Origin: Chloroflexota bacterium | GTDB taxonomy: Bacteria > Chloroflexota > Anaerolineae > Anaerolineales > Villigracilaceae | Assembly: GCA_016191845.1 (NCBI GenBank) | Contig: JACPVF010000011.1 | Span: 62,001 to 126,000 of the forward strand | Reading direction: 5' to 3' | Length of the DNA stretch: 64,000 bases | In this document: one piece after another, positions 32,418 through 41,927 of the stretch | How the letters are laid out: each line of letters begins with the position of its first letter | How positions within the stretch are numbered: position 1 is the stretch's first letter | Notes under the pieces: model-generated | Told to the model about the DNA's origin: nothing | What the model saw: only the letters and a program-made list of their open reading frames with translations | The model's database searches: none | Program-made: the position numbers and the translations under genes

Positions 32418-33746
32418 ATGGACAAGAAAGCCTCCGATACGTTGTCCTTTCAAAACAAATTCCAGGCCCTGAATCTACTGCTGCTGAAGACGATCCGCGA
32501 ATTGGGCGCGGTCAGCCACCCCGCCGCCGCGGCCGCCATCCAGGACCTGAAATCACTGGCGGAGTCCTTCGGGACTCTGCAAACGGGGGCACTCGACCAG
32601 ATGCACGAGCAAAAATATCGGCTGACTTCGCTCATGGAAGTCAGCCACTTCATCAACTCCTCGCTGGGGTTGGAGCGCGTCCTGGAAGGCGTGATGGACT
32701 CGCTCATCGCACTGACACGGGCGGAACGCGGCTTTCTAATGCTGTTCGACTCGCAGGGCATGCTGACCGTCCGCGTGGCGCGCGGCCTCGCCCACACCGA
32801 CCTGGAGGGGGAGTCTTTCGCCTTCAGCCGCACCGTCGTCCAACGCGTGGCCGATTCGCGCGAGCCGATCCTGACCACCAACGCCCAGGACGATCCGCGC
32901 TTCGAGGGACAGCAAAGCATCATCATGCACCAGTTGCGCTCCATCCTGTGCGCTCCGTTGCGGACCAAGGACAGTCTGCTCGGCGTCATCTACGTGGACA
33001 ACCGCGTCCGTGCGGGCCTGTTCAACGAACACGACCTGGAGATGCTGACCGTGTTTGCCGAGCAGGCCGCCATCGCCATCGAAAACGCCCATTTGTTCGA
33101 CGGCCTAGAACTGGCCAACCGGGAACTCGAAGCCGCCAATCAGGAATTGCAGACGGCCTATGATGCCACCCTCAAAGGCTGGGTACGTGCCCTCGACCTG
33201 CGTGACAAGGAGACCAGGGGCCACACCCAACGCGTCACCATCCTGACACGTCTGCTGGCCAAGGCGCTCGGCTTCCAGGGCGAGGACCTGGTCCACATCA
33301 CACGCGGCGCCATCCTGCACGACATCGGCAAGATGGGCATCCCAGACAGCATCCTGCTCAAGCCCGGCGGTCTGACGCCCGAAGAGCGCGACCAGATGAA
33401 GCAGCATACGACCCTGGCATACGAGATGCTTTCCCCCATCCAGTTCCTGCGCCCCGCCCTCGACATCCCTTATTGTCACCACGAAAAATGGGACGGCAGC
33501 GGCTATCCGCGCGGCCTGGACAGCGAGGAGATACCGTTCACCGCCCGTATCTTCTCCATCGCCGATGTATGGGACGCCCTGACCTCCAATCGCCCCTACC
33601 GTCAGGCTATGAATCCAGAAGAAGTGCGGCAATACATCCGCGAACAGACCTCCGCCCATTTCGACCCGCAAGTGGTCGACACTTTCCTCGGCCTGGACGA
33701 TCTACCCAACCTGCTAGCCGCAGAACAGAACGCCCTCCCTGCTTAA
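32418..33746 (+). CDS. GAF-domain HD-GYP cyclic-di-GMP phosphodiesterase
   Basis: A 442-residue signalling protein. A helical N-terminus (1-70) leads to a GAF sensor domain (about 75-230, ending AIAIENAHLFDGL), a short coiled coil (LELANRELEAANQELQ), and an HD-GYP domain (about 250-425). The catalytic signatures are intact: HDIGKMGIPDSILLKPG and HHEKWDGSGYPRGL. It should hydrolyse cyclic di-GMP in response to a ligand or redox signal in GAF. It has its own promoter and is divergent from the DUF2726-STAND pair. Confidence 0.93.
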   Translation: MDKKASDTLSFQNKFQALNLLLLKTIRELGAVSHPAAAAAIQDLKSLAESFGTLQTGALDQMHEQKYRLTSLMEVSHFINSSLGLERVLEGVMDSLIALTRAERGFLMLFDSQGMLTVRVARGLAHTDLEGESFAFSRTVVQRVADSREPILTTNAQDDPRFEGQQSIIMHQLRSILCAPLRTKDSLLGVIYVDNRVRAGLFNEHDLEMLTVFAEQAAIAIENAHLFDGLELANRELEAANQELQTAYDATLKGWVRALDLRDKETRGHTQRVTILTRLLAKALGFQGEDLVHITRGAILHDIGKMGIPDSILLKPGGLTPEERDQMKQHTTLAYEMLSPIQFLRPALDIPYCHHEKWDGSGYPRGLDSEEIPFTARIFSIADVWDALTSNRPYRQAMNPEEVRQYIREQTSAHFDPQVVDTFLGLDDLPNLLAAEQNALPA

Positions 33747-33766
33747 GTAGTGAAAATATCAGCAGC

Positions 33767-35560
33767 TTACTGCTTGGACATCACCACCAACCAAAGCCCG
33801 CCGCCAAAATCCGCTTCGGTGATGAAAAAATCATTGTCCCAATCCGCAGCAATGCCTTCCTCTGGGAAGATCTCTCTCTTGTAATAATATTGATTCGAGA
33901 AACCCGTTCCCGTGGACATGACGATTACCCAGGTTGAGTTTCCGTAGGCGACGGTGGTGATGTCATACTTGGAATCCCAGTAATTGCGGACCTTGTCTTC
34001 AGGGAAAACCGCGTCCATAAAATACACCTGCGCACCCAACCCCGCATCCTTCGACATGACCACCACCCAGATCCCATTGCCATAGGCCAGCGACGTGATG
34101 GCGTATCCCTTGTCCCAGTATTCCTTGATGTCGGCATCGGACAGGGCCGCATCGGCGAGATAACTTTGGTTACTGAATCCCGTGCCTACACTCATCACCA
34201 CATACCACTTACTCCCGCCATAAGATACACTCGTAATATCGAAACCTTTGTCCCAGTATTCCTTGATCTTGTCCTTGGGGAAATTGGAGGCGCTGAAGTA
34301 GGCCTGATCGGTATAGCTGACCTGCTTGTTCATAACCAGCATCCATTCGCTTCCGTTGTAAGCCATGCCGCCGATGTAATGATCCCGATCCCAACAATGC
34401 TGGATCTCCTGCTCGGGGAAATAATCCCGTTGGAGCCAGGTCTGTTCGCCTTCGCAAAAGACAGACGGCGTAGCTGTTTCGGTCGATACGGGTAACGGTG
34501 CCGTCGGCCAAAAGCGGCTGAACAGTCCCAAAGCAGCGGCCACCCCCACACAACAGGCCAGGGCCAGGATGCCGCTGCCCACCAGCAGCCAGGGCATGGG
34601 CTTTTTCTGTTTGGGCGGCATCGTTGTCTGTGAGGACCCGGGGGTGGATCCCGTTTTTTGGGCGGGTCCGCTCGTGGGCATTTTTTCCGTTTCCGCCCGC
34701 AGACGGATGGCCGTACCCTGCATGGGGACTCCCGCCTCATCCCATGCGGACTTGAACGCCACAACCAGGTCGCTGACCTTCTGGTACCGGTCGGCGCGAT
34801 CCTTGGACAGCGCCTTGAGCAGTACCTGCTCCACGCTGACTGGCACGGATGGGTTGATCGAACGCGGCAGGGGCAGCGGAGTGTAGATATGGTCGTAGAT
34901 GATCGGAAAAGGCGTGTCGGCGTTGAAGGGGACCTGCCCCACCACCATCTCGTACAACATGACGCCGAAGGAGTAGATGTCCGTACCCTCGTCCAGGTCC
35001 CGTTTGCCGAGGGCCTGCTCGGGCGAGATGTATTGCGGCGTACCGACGATCGAATCCGTCGACAGCGTGGATTCGCCGTCCTGGGCGATACGCGCCAACC
35101 CAAAGTCCGCAAGATAGATGTGACCGTCCGCGCCAAGCAACACGTTCGACGGCTTGACATCCCGATGCAGAATGCCATGCTGGTGGGCGTACTCCAACGC
35201 TGAGCCGACCGTGTCGAGCACGTCGTTGATCTCCTGCGAGGTAAGCGGACCGCGCCATAAGCGGTCTTTGAGCGTCTCACCTTGGATGAACTTCATCACC
35301 AGGTAGGGATAGTGATCCTGCTCGGCAAAATCATGCACGGCCACGATATTCGGGTGATCGAGCCTGGCGATCAGGCGCGCCTCGCGCTTGAAACGAGCGG
35401 TGAAGGTGGGATCCTGATTGAGATTGGGATGCAACACTTTGATGGCCACGTACCGGTCGAGGCTGGCGTGATAAGCCTTGTAAACCGATGCCATCCCACC
35501 CTGGCCGAGCTGTTCAATGATCTGATAGGGGCCGATCGAATCGCCGACTGCAAAAGGCAT
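33767..35560 (-). CDS. Membrane Ser/Thr protein kinase with five extracytoplasmic repeats
   Basis: A 597-residue PknB-type kinase. ATG 35560 (MPFAVGDSIGPYQIIEQLGQ) is chosen because GGGAG precedes it; the 28-residue upstream extension is not kinase-like. Kinase motifs: GQGGMASVYKA, AIKVLHP, LHRDVKPSNVLL, LADFGLA, GTPQYISPEQ. After a linker comes one membrane helix (WLLVGSGILALACCVGVAAA, about 350-372). The exported part is five tandem repeats of about 46 residues with the pattern EYWDKGFDITSVSYGGSKWY then VVMS. The repeats resemble the DUF7477-type repeats known from other kinases and are probably the sensor. It has no clear operon partner. Confidence 0.92.
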   Translation of the reverse strand: MPFAVGDSIGPYQIIEQLGQGGMASVYKAYHASLDRYVAIKVLHPNLNQDPTFTARFKREARLIARLDHPNIVAVHDFAEQDHYPYLVMKFIQGETLKDRLWRGPLTSQEINDVLDTVGSALEYAHQHGILHRDVKPSNVLLGADGHIYLADFGLARIAQDGESTLSTDSIVGTPQYISPEQALGKRDLDEGTDIYSFGVMLYEMVVGQVPFNADTPFPIIYDHIYTPLPLPRSINPSVPVSVEQVLLKALSKDRADRYQKVSDLVVAFKSAWDEAGVPMQGTAIRLRAETEKMPTSGPAQKTGSTPGSSQTTMPPKQKKPMPWLLVGSGILALACCVGVAAALGLFSRFWPTAPLPVSTETATPSVFCEGEQTWLQRDYFPEQEIQHCWDRDHYIGGMAYNGSEWMLVMNKQVSYTDQAYFSASNFPKDKIKEYWDKGFDITSVSYGGSKWYVVMSVGTGFSNQSYLADAALSDADIKEYWDKGYAITSLAYGNGIWVVVMSKDAGLGAQVYFMDAVFPEDKVRNYWDSKYDITTVAYGNSTWVIVMSTGTGFSNQYYYKREIFPEEGIAADWDNDFFITEADFGGGLWLVVMSKQ

Positions 35561-35642
35561 GGCTCGCTCCCGAAGGCAAATCTTTGTGCTGTGTTCCTTA
35601 TACAAGATAAGCCAAAATGAACTCAAAGGCAAGCACGGAATC

Positions 35643-35672
35643 AAAATAGGCCCCCGCTTTTGGCGGAGGCCT
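35643..35672 (-). terminator. Terminator of the amino-sugar gene cluster
   Basis: On the minus strand AGGCCTCCGC and GCGGGGGCCT pair with one mismatch around CAAAA and run into ATTTTG, directly after the SIS gene stop at 35689. Confidence 0.78.
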
Positions 35673-35688
35673 GCTCATTCCAGAAATC

Positions 35689-36726
35689 TCACTTTGTCTC
35701 GGTCACCTTGCGGATGCTGCGCGGGGCTTCGGTGTTGAAGCCTTTGGCGCGGGTCAAGTGGTAGGCCAGCAGTTGCGCGGGCAGGATGCTGACCAGCGGA
35801 GTCAGCCACTCAGGCATCTCAACGGGAATGGTAAACGGTACCTGCGCCAGCGAGAGCGCCTTCTTCGCGTTCGAAATGACCAGCAACTCGGCCAGGATGT
35901 CCTTGCGCAGGCGGGCCATCAGGTCGAGCATCGAGGCGAAGACCTTGCCCTGCGGCGCAACCACCATGACAGGGAATCCACGCTCGACCATGGCAATCGG
36001 TCCGTGTTGGAAATCGGCCGAGGAGTACGGCTCGGCCTCGACGTAGGTCAGTTCCTTGAGCTTGAGCGCCCACTCGAAGGCGGTGGCGTAGTTGAAACCA
36101 CGTCCCAGCACCACACACTGACGCATATACCGATAGCGTTGGGCGGCCTGCTCGATCAGGTCATTCTGCTTGAGCGTCTGCTTCATCCACTTGCTGACTT
36201 GACCAAGATCCTTCCAGTCGTTCCTGTCACCATTCATCGCCACAGACAGCATGGCGATGACCATCAACTCGGTGGTGTAGGTTTTGGTGGCGGCCACCGC
36301 TTTTTCGGGGCCTGCCTGAATATCAAGGACGAAGTCGGCGGCGGAGGCCAGTGGCGAGTTCGGCTCGTTGGTGATAGCCAAGGTCACGCTGCCCTGTTTG
36401 CGTCCCTCCTCCAGCACGCTGACGATGTCGGGCGACTGTCCCGACTGCGAGATACCCACCACCAGCGCGTTCTTCAACTTAGGCGGCTGGTTATAATACG
36501 TGAACAGCGACGGCGTGGCCAACGCCAGCGGCAGTCCGTTGCGCGCGCCCCACAGGTAATTGGCATAACGGCCCGCATTATCCGAGGTGCCGCGCGCAGC
36601 CAGGAAGGCATACGAGATGTCGCGCCCGCGAATGGCAGCGGCGATCTGCTCCACGGCCTTACGCTGCGTGTTCAGCAGAGATTGGATGCGTTCAGGTTGT
36701 TCCGAGATTTCAGAGAAAAGAGACAT
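35689..36726 (-). CDS. SIS-domain sugar-phosphate isomerase/deaminase (GlmS/NagB-II-like)
   Basis: A 345-residue protein with two SIS domains and no glutaminase domain. Seen: AARGTSDNAGRYANYLWGA and VVGISQSGQSPDIVSVLEE in the first half, and a second SIS around VVLGRGFNYATAFEWALKLK with EPYSSADFQHGP. This layout fits glucosamine-6-phosphate deaminases of the SIS type, which make fructose-6-phosphate and ammonia, rather than GlmS proper. It is the last gene of the amino-sugar cluster, 36 bases downstream of the GH3 gene. The direction and substrate are inferred from neighbours. Confidence 0.85.
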   Translation of the reverse strand: MSLFSEISEQPERIQSLLNTQRKAVEQIAAAIRGRDISYAFLAARGTSDNAGRYANYLWGARNGLPLALATPSLFTYYNQPPKLKNALVVGISQSGQSPDIVSVLEEGRKQGSVTLAITNEPNSPLASAADFVLDIQAGPEKAVAATKTYTTELMVIAMLSVAMNGDRNDWKDLGQVSKWMKQTLKQNDLIEQAAQRYRYMRQCVVLGRGFNYATAFEWALKLKELTYVEAEPYSSADFQHGPIAMVERGFPVMVVAPQGKVFASMLDLMARLRKDILAELLVISNAKKALSLAQVPFTIPVEMPEWLTPLVSILPAQLLAYHLTRAKGFNTEAPRSIRKVTETK

Positions 36727-36762
36727 GGTTTTCGATTCTGCGGAAACGTCTTTCGGCTCCGC

Positions 36763-38352
36763 TCAGGACGATGCGATTTGATACAAACCAGGAATGGACA
36801 CGGGCAGCCGCCCTCGGGCCTGATTCTGCCCGAAGAGCGTTTTCGCCAGAGCGCGCATCGACGGTTCGAGGATGCTGTACGTGCACAGATAGGTCTTCGC
36901 TTCGGGGAAAGCCATCAAATCATAAGGCAGACGCAACGCCACGACGATGGTCGGGATCTGACCCTTGAGCAATTCGCGAACCAAGGCGGTCTGTCCTTCC
37001 TGATTATAGGCATTCAACGTGCCGATGACAATCAGGTCATATTCGCGCGCCCGTTCCAACACGGCGGTGATGTCTGCGGGCTGCAGCGCGTAAGGGATGA
37101 TGAACTCGTCCACGTGCGGATGATAGGCGCGGATGGCGGCCGCAAGCTGCGGCGTGACATATGAGGACGTATCCGCGGGCGTCAGGTCGAGCGGCTTGGG
37201 CACGATGACGGCGATACGTTTTTCAGAAGAAAGATTCAGAGGCAGGAGCTTCGCATCATCATGGACCAAGGTGATCGAGGCCTCGGCGATCTCATCCGCC
37301 ACGCGCAGATGATCCGCGCAGCGCACCACGCTGAGATCAGGCACGGGCTGGTTCGATAACCAAGCTTTCAGGGCGGCGATGCGCTCGACCGAGGCGCGCA
37401 ATTCTTCAGCATTTAACTGTCCGCTTTGGGCAGCTTTGCTCAAGGTCGTATGAACCCGCCGATGGTCTTCGGGGTCGGCGGTAACCAGCAACAGGTCCGC
37501 GCCTGCATTGACCGCGCGGATCGAGTCCGCGCCGAGGAATTCGCCCTGACGGATGGCGTGCATGTCCATCGCGTCGGTGACGATCACGCCGTCAAAACCC
37601 AGGTCGCGGCGCAGGATGCCTTTGAGGATATTTTCGGAGAGAGTCGCAGGCGGCGCCTCAGGTCCGTCAATGGCAGGCAGGCCGACGTGCGCACTCATGA
37701 CCAGCTTGACACCCGCATCGATGGCGGCGCGGAAGGGCGGGAACTCGACAGCCTGCAGGCGGTCCAGCCCGTGCGGGACGGTGGGCAGACCGAGGTGCGA
37801 GTCGCTGGCGGTATCGCCGTGCCCAGGGAAATGCTTGACCGTGGCGGCCACACCCTGCGATTGGATGCCCGCGATCATCGCCGCGGACAGGCGCGCCACC
37901 TCGTGCGGGTCCTCGCCAAAGGAGCGCACGCCCACCACGGGATTCTGCGGGTTGACGTTGACATCCGCGCTGGGTGCGTAATTGACGTTGACGCCCATCG
38001 CGGCCAGTTCGCGTCCGAGCACTTCGCCTGCCCGGCGTGCCAGTTCCTCGGAACCCGTCGCGCCGAGAGCCATGTTGCCAGGCAACGGCGTGCCGTCGCC
38101 CACGGCCATCAACTGCCCGCCCTCCTGGTCGGTCGCAATCAATAACGGAGGCAGGCCGAGGTCCAGGGCTGTTTTTTGCAGCGAAGCGGTCAATGCTCGA
38201 AGCTGCGCGGGGGCGTCCACGTTGTACGGGCGGAAGAGAGTCAGGCCTGCGGGCTGGTATTCCTTGAAAGCCTGGATGATCTCAGGTGTGGGACCCTCCT
38301 TGGCTTTGAACGCCAGCAGGATCTTCTGTCCGATGAGCTGCGATAAATCCAC
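36763..38352 (-). CDS. nagZ: GH3 beta-N-acetylhexosaminidase (NagZ-like)
   Basis: A 529-residue glycosidase. KHFPGHGDTASDSHLGLP is the GH3 NagZ loop that supplies the His/Asp acid-base pair, and VTDAMDM holds the nucleophile. A second C-terminal alpha/beta domain follows at about 340-525, as in two-domain NagZ enzymes. No signal peptide is seen, so it acts inside on imported GlcNAc-containing oligosaccharides. Start: GTG 38352, six bases after AAAGG and two after the permease stop; a TTG two codons earlier is possible. The open frame continues upstream to 39867, but that part is only the shadow of the permease genes. Confidence 0.92.
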   Translation of the reverse strand: MDLSQLIGQKILLAFKAKEGPTPEIIQAFKEYQPAGLTLFRPYNVDAPAQLRALTASLQKTALDLGLPPLLIATDQEGGQLMAVGDGTPLPGNMALGATGSEELARRAGEVLGRELAAMGVNVNYAPSADVNVNPQNPVVGVRSFGEDPHEVARLSAAMIAGIQSQGVAATVKHFPGHGDTASDSHLGLPTVPHGLDRLQAVEFPPFRAAIDAGVKLVMSAHVGLPAIDGPEAPPATLSENILKGILRRDLGFDGVIVTDAMDMHAIRQGEFLGADSIRAVNAGADLLLVTADPEDHRRVHTTLSKAAQSGQLNAEELRASVERIAALKAWLSNQPVPDLSVVRCADHLRVADEIAEASITLVHDDAKLLPLNLSSEKRIAVIVPKPLDLTPADTSSYVTPQLAAAIRAYHPHVDEFIIPYALQPADITAVLERAREYDLIVIGTLNAYNQEGQTALVRELLKGQIPTIVVALRLPYDLMAFPEAKTYLCTYSILEPSMRALAKTLFGQNQARGRLPVSIPGLYQIASS

Positions 38353-38354
38353 GA

Positions 38355-39197
38355 TCAACCTTTCAGGCCCGAGACAACCACGCTTTCGAGGATGTAGCGT
38401 TGGGCGAAGAAGAAGACGACGATCAACGGCACGGTGGTCAGCACGGCGGCGGTCATAATGGTCGGCCACGGCTGGACGGTCTGGTTGATGTTGAAGAGCG
38501 TCGAGACGTAGACAGGCAGCGTGTACAAGTTGACGGTCTGCAAATACATGAGTGGAGTCAGCAGGCTGTTCCATAAGCCGACGAAAAGGAAGGTGGCGAT
38601 GGTGGCCAGCGGCGCCTTGACCAGCGGCAGGATGATCTCCCACCAGATCTGGATGTGATTGGCGCCATCCACGAAAGCGGACTCGTCCAACTCTTTGGGG
38701 ATCTGCGCCATGGATTGGCGCAACAAAAAGATCATGGCTGCGCCGCCCGCAAAGTAACCAGGGATGATGAGCGGATTGAAGGTGCCGATCCAGTCGAGCT
38801 TGTTGAAGAAGACGTACTGTGGCACGATCAGCGCCTGGGGTGGAATCATCATGGTCGAGAGCATCAGGAAGAAGACCAGATTGCGGCCAGGCCATTCCAC
38901 GCGGCTGAAGGCGTAAGCCACCGCCGCGATGGAGAGGATCGTGCCCACCAACGCCAGGGTGACGTAAAAGACCGAGTTGAAGTACGAACGGAGGAAATCC
39001 TGATTCTGGAAGATGTCGATGTAAGCCTGGAGGGTCGGCTCGGCGGGAATCCACACGATGCCGGGCGAGTTGGTCTCCTGCACGGTCTTGAGCGAGGAGG
39101 AGATCATCCAGAACAGCGGGAACGACATCACGACGGTGGCGCCCGTCAGGAGGAAGTACAACAACAGGCTGCGGAACATGGGCCAGTATTTTTTCAT
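38355..39197 (-). CDS. ABC sugar transporter permease (MalG/UgpE-type)
   Basis: A 280-residue inner-membrane permease with six predicted helices. The EAA loop reads FVDGANHIQIWWEIILPLVK at about 190-210, the usual contact for the ATPase. It pairs with the permease gene upstream (gap 9 bases). No ATPase gene is present in the cluster, so it probably shares a general MsmK-type ATPase encoded elsewhere. Confidence 0.93.
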   Translation of the reverse strand: MKKYWPMFRSLLLYFLLTGATVVMSFPLFWMISSSLKTVQETNSPGIVWIPAEPTLQAYIDIFQNQDFLRSYFNSVFYVTLALVGTILSIAAVAYAFSRVEWPGRNLVFFLMLSTMMIPPQALIVPQYVFFNKLDWIGTFNPLIIPGYFAGGAAMIFLLRQSMAQIPKELDESAFVDGANHIQIWWEIILPLVKAPLATIATFLFVGLWNSLLTPLMYLQTVNLYTLPVYVSTLFNINQTVQPWPTIMTAAVLTTVPLIVVFFFAQRYILESVVVSGLKG

Positions 39198-39206
39198 AGC
39201 AGCCTC

Positions 39207-40358
39207 CTAGTACACGTCGTAGGTCACCCAGCGGTCCTGCAAGCGGAACTGGATCACGGTGACGATGAGAATGAAAACAAGGATGACCCATGAGATGGCC
39301 GAGCCATAGCCGATCTCGAAGTGGCTGAAACTCTTCTGCCACAGGTAATACACCATCGAGATGGCCGACGGCACCAGCGGCTGATTGTCGCGATACAAAA
39401 CAAAAATAGGCTCGAATATTTGCAGGGAATTGATCATGCCCACGACGAGGTTGTAAAAAATGTAGGGTGTGAGCAGGGGGAAGGAGATCTTCCAGAAGCG
39501 CTGCCAGCCTGTGGCCCCGTCCACTTCGGCGGCTTCGTGCAGTTCCTTGGGGATGTTGTTGAGGCCCGCCAGGAAGATGAGCATCATCGCGCCGCAGCCC
39601 CAGATCATCAGCAGGATGACCGACATCTTGGACCACATCGGACTCTGCACCCAAAGCGGGACACGGTTCTCGGCGGGGAAACCCGCTTCGATGACCTTGG
39701 TCAGCAAATTGAACTTGCCGTTGTTGATGCCGAGGAAGAAAGCCGAAAAGATTTCCTGGACGTAGATCAGCGCGCGCAGGAGATAGCCAATCAGCGGGAC
39801 GGAAGCCGCCGCCCGCCACATCTGATTGATGATGCCCGTGCCCGTGTTGAGCATCAAACGCCAACACAATAACACGGCGGTGTTGAAACCCAAAATGACA
39901 GGCAGATAGAACGCCATACGGAAGACGCGTTCGCCTTTCAACTTCTGGTTGAGCATGACAGCCAACAGGAGGGCAAAACCCATCTGAAGCGGCAGGCCGA
40001 TCACGGTCAGGTACAGCGTATTGACGATGGAGGCGCGGAAGCTGTCATCCTTGAAGAGCAGGTTCTGGTAGTTCTCGAATCCCAGCCACTGCGGCGGCTG
40101 GTTGGCGGTGACGCGGTAGTCGGTGAAGCTCCAGTAAAGGGAGAATCCCAATGGCACCACCACGAAGATGAGAAAGCCTACAATCCACGGTGCAGCGAAA
40201 AGATAGCCTGCAAAGGTGTTCGCCTGTTGCTTGGGCGTCGCACCGCGCAGACGCGCCACTCCGCGCGCCAGGGCTCCCAGGCCAAAACTGCTTGCAACGA
40301 TAAAAAGCAGGGTCAATGCAGCCGTGACCAGCACATTCAGATAAGGATTTTCAGGCAT
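39207..40358 (-). CDS. ABC sugar transporter permease (MalF/UgpA-type)
   Basis: A 383-residue permease of the MalF group with about seven helices, an extended N-terminus, and the EAA motif HEAAEVDGATGWQRFWKISF. ATG 40358 follows AAGGA at 7 bases; a TTG at 40376 lies before that site and is rejected. It forms the membrane channel with the 38355-39197 product. Confidence 0.93.
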   Translation of the reverse strand: MPENPYLNVLVTAALTLLFIVASSFGLGALARGVARLRGATPKQQANTFAGYLFAAPWIVGFLIFVVVPLGFSLYWSFTDYRVTANQPPQWLGFENYQNLLFKDDSFRASIVNTLYLTVIGLPLQMGFALLLAVMLNQKLKGERVFRMAFYLPVILGFNTAVLLCWRLMLNTGTGIINQMWRAAASVPLIGYLLRALIYVQEIFSAFFLGINNGKFNLLTKVIEAGFPAENRVPLWVQSPMWSKMSVILLMIWGCGAMMLIFLAGLNNIPKELHEAAEVDGATGWQRFWKISFPLLTPYIFYNLVVGMINSLQIFEPIFVLYRDNQPLVPSAISMVYYLWQKSFSHFEIGYGSAISWVILVFILIVTVIQFRLQDRWVTYDVY

Positions 40359-40380
40359 GATCCTGTCCTTCAACAAATGG

Positions 40381-40412
40381 AAAGATGGAGGGGCGGTCGC
40401 CCCTCCATCTTT
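40381..40412 (-). promoter_or_regulatory. Intercistronic hairpin between binding-protein and permease genes
   Basis: A perfect 15-bp inverted repeat (AAAGATGGAGGGGCG and complement) separated by two bases. In this position such stems usually protect the binding-protein mRNA and partly stop transcription, so the binding protein is made in excess over the permeases. Confidence 0.75.
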
Positions 40413-40430
40413 TAGTATAAGCCAACGGGC

Positions 40431-41813
40431 TTACTTGAGCGCGGCGGAGTATTCTTCTTGGATCTTCGCCAAAACTTCTTCGACGGTCAGTTCTTCGGTG
40501 ATGAGCTTGCCAAGGGCATCCTGCATGATGGTGGAGAGCTTGGCAGATTCCTTGATGCCAGCGAAACCAACACCGTACTTGGAGGCCAGTTCAGCCTCAG
40601 CCTTGAGCTGCGGGGACTCGAGGACGTAACCATACTGCGAGTCGTTGCGGGCGGGGATCAGGCCCATGGTCTCGTTCCACTTGTTGTTGGCTTCCTTCGA
40701 GAAGGCCATCTTCAGCCATTCCGCAGCCAGTTCCTTGTTGGGGCTGTAGTCGGCCACGGCCAGCCAGTCATTGAAGGCCAGCACGACGGGCTTGCTGTTC
40801 GGGAAGTTGGCGGGATCGCCGTAGAACGGATCGATGCTGATCTTGTCCCAGATCGGGCGATCAAAGGCGGGGGCAGCCCAACCAGAATGGGCGAGACACA
40901 CAGCGCCGTTATCCTTGCCAGTGGCATCGTCAACGTCGATCACGGAGCCCTGTCCAGCGGGGAGGGCGCCGACGGCGTTCGCGGCAGGGCCGTAGGTAGC
41001 CTGGCGCATATCATACAGGAACTGGGTGGCAGCCAGGGCTTCGGGGGATTCGAAGTTGGGGGTGCCATCGGCCTTGTAGAGCTGGCCGCCGAGCGAGTAG
41101 AACACGAGCAGCCACCACTGCCAGTCAGCCATTGAGCCAGCGTCCACGGGGACGAGCGCCTGCTGGGTGAGGGAGTTCGTGGCGGGGTCGATCTTGGAGG
41201 CCTGCTTGGCAAAGGCGGTCCAATCCGCAAAGTTCTTGGGGGTGCCGGTCGTCCAGCCAGAGGCTTCCATCAGGTCGGTGCGGCAGAAGACGTAGCGCGG
41301 GGCGGTGAAGATCGGCAGACCACGCAGTTTGCCATCGTACTTGGCATTCTCGAGGGCGGGGCCGAAGTTCTTGATATCAGGCCAGGCAGCTTCGCCGAGA
41401 TAGGAGTCCATGTCGGCCAGGCTTTCACCGTACAGGGTGTTCATCTCGGAGCCAAGGTTGATGATGTCGGGGCCTTCGCCAGCAGCGAAGAAACCGCTGA
41501 AGGTGGTATCCCAACCAGACCAGGAGCCTTCGGTGATCTCAACGGTCACACCAGGGTGGGCGGCTTCAAAAGCCGGGTTGATCTCGCTCTTGAGCCAGGC
41601 GATGGTGTCGGGGGTATAGTCGAGCAGATAGATCTTGAGGGTCACGGCCTCGGCAGCAGGGGCCTCGGTCGCGGCTGGGGCTTCCGTCATGGCGGGAGCG
41701 TCAGTCGCAGCAGGCGCTTCGGTAGCAGCGGGGGTCGCAGGGGTGCCGCAGGCGGCCAACAGCATGCTGGCAACCACCAGAACGGACATCAAAGCAAACA
41801 GCTTCTTACTCAT
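40431..41813 (-). CDS. ABC sugar transporter substrate-binding lipoprotein
   Basis: A 460-residue lipoprotein. The signal MSKKLFALMSVLVVASMLLA leads to the lipobox LLAACG, then a long Ala/Thr/Pro/Glu linker (about 23-55), typical of Chloroflexota binding proteins. The mature region is a family 1 (MalE-like) solute-binding fold. RBS AAGGAG precedes ATG 41813. Together with the permeases and the internal GH3 enzyme it points to uptake of GlcNAc-containing di- or oligosaccharides. Confidence 0.94.
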   Translation of the reverse strand: MSKKLFALMSVLVVASMLLAACGTPATPAATEAPAATDAPAMTEAPAATEAPAAEAVTLKIYLLDYTPDTIAWLKSEINPAFEAAHPGVTVEITEGSWSGWDTTFSGFFAAGEGPDIINLGSEMNTLYGESLADMDSYLGEAAWPDIKNFGPALENAKYDGKLRGLPIFTAPRYVFCRTDLMEASGWTTGTPKNFADWTAFAKQASKIDPATNSLTQQALVPVDAGSMADWQWWLLVFYSLGGQLYKADGTPNFESPEALAATQFLYDMRQATYGPAANAVGALPAGQGSVIDVDDATGKDNGAVCLAHSGWAAPAFDRPIWDKISIDPFYGDPANFPNSKPVVLAFNDWLAVADYSPNKELAAEWLKMAFSKEANNKWNETMGLIPARNDSQYGYVLESPQLKAEAELASKYGVGFAGIKESAKLSTIMQDALGKLITEELTVEEVLAKIQEEYSAALK

Positions 41814-41927
41814 TGGTTTCTTCTCCTTGGATTTTGTCGAAAGGTATCGCGCAATTGGGTCGAACCACAGGTTTCTTTGAGAAAGATCTCCTTTCTGCTG
41901 GATGACTGGATAATGCCAAGAAAAGGG

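Noticed and set aside
38353-39867. N-terminal extension of the GH3 frame (total 1034 codons)
   Set aside because: The extension only reads the two permease genes in another frame; GTG 38352 with its own RBS follows the permease stop.
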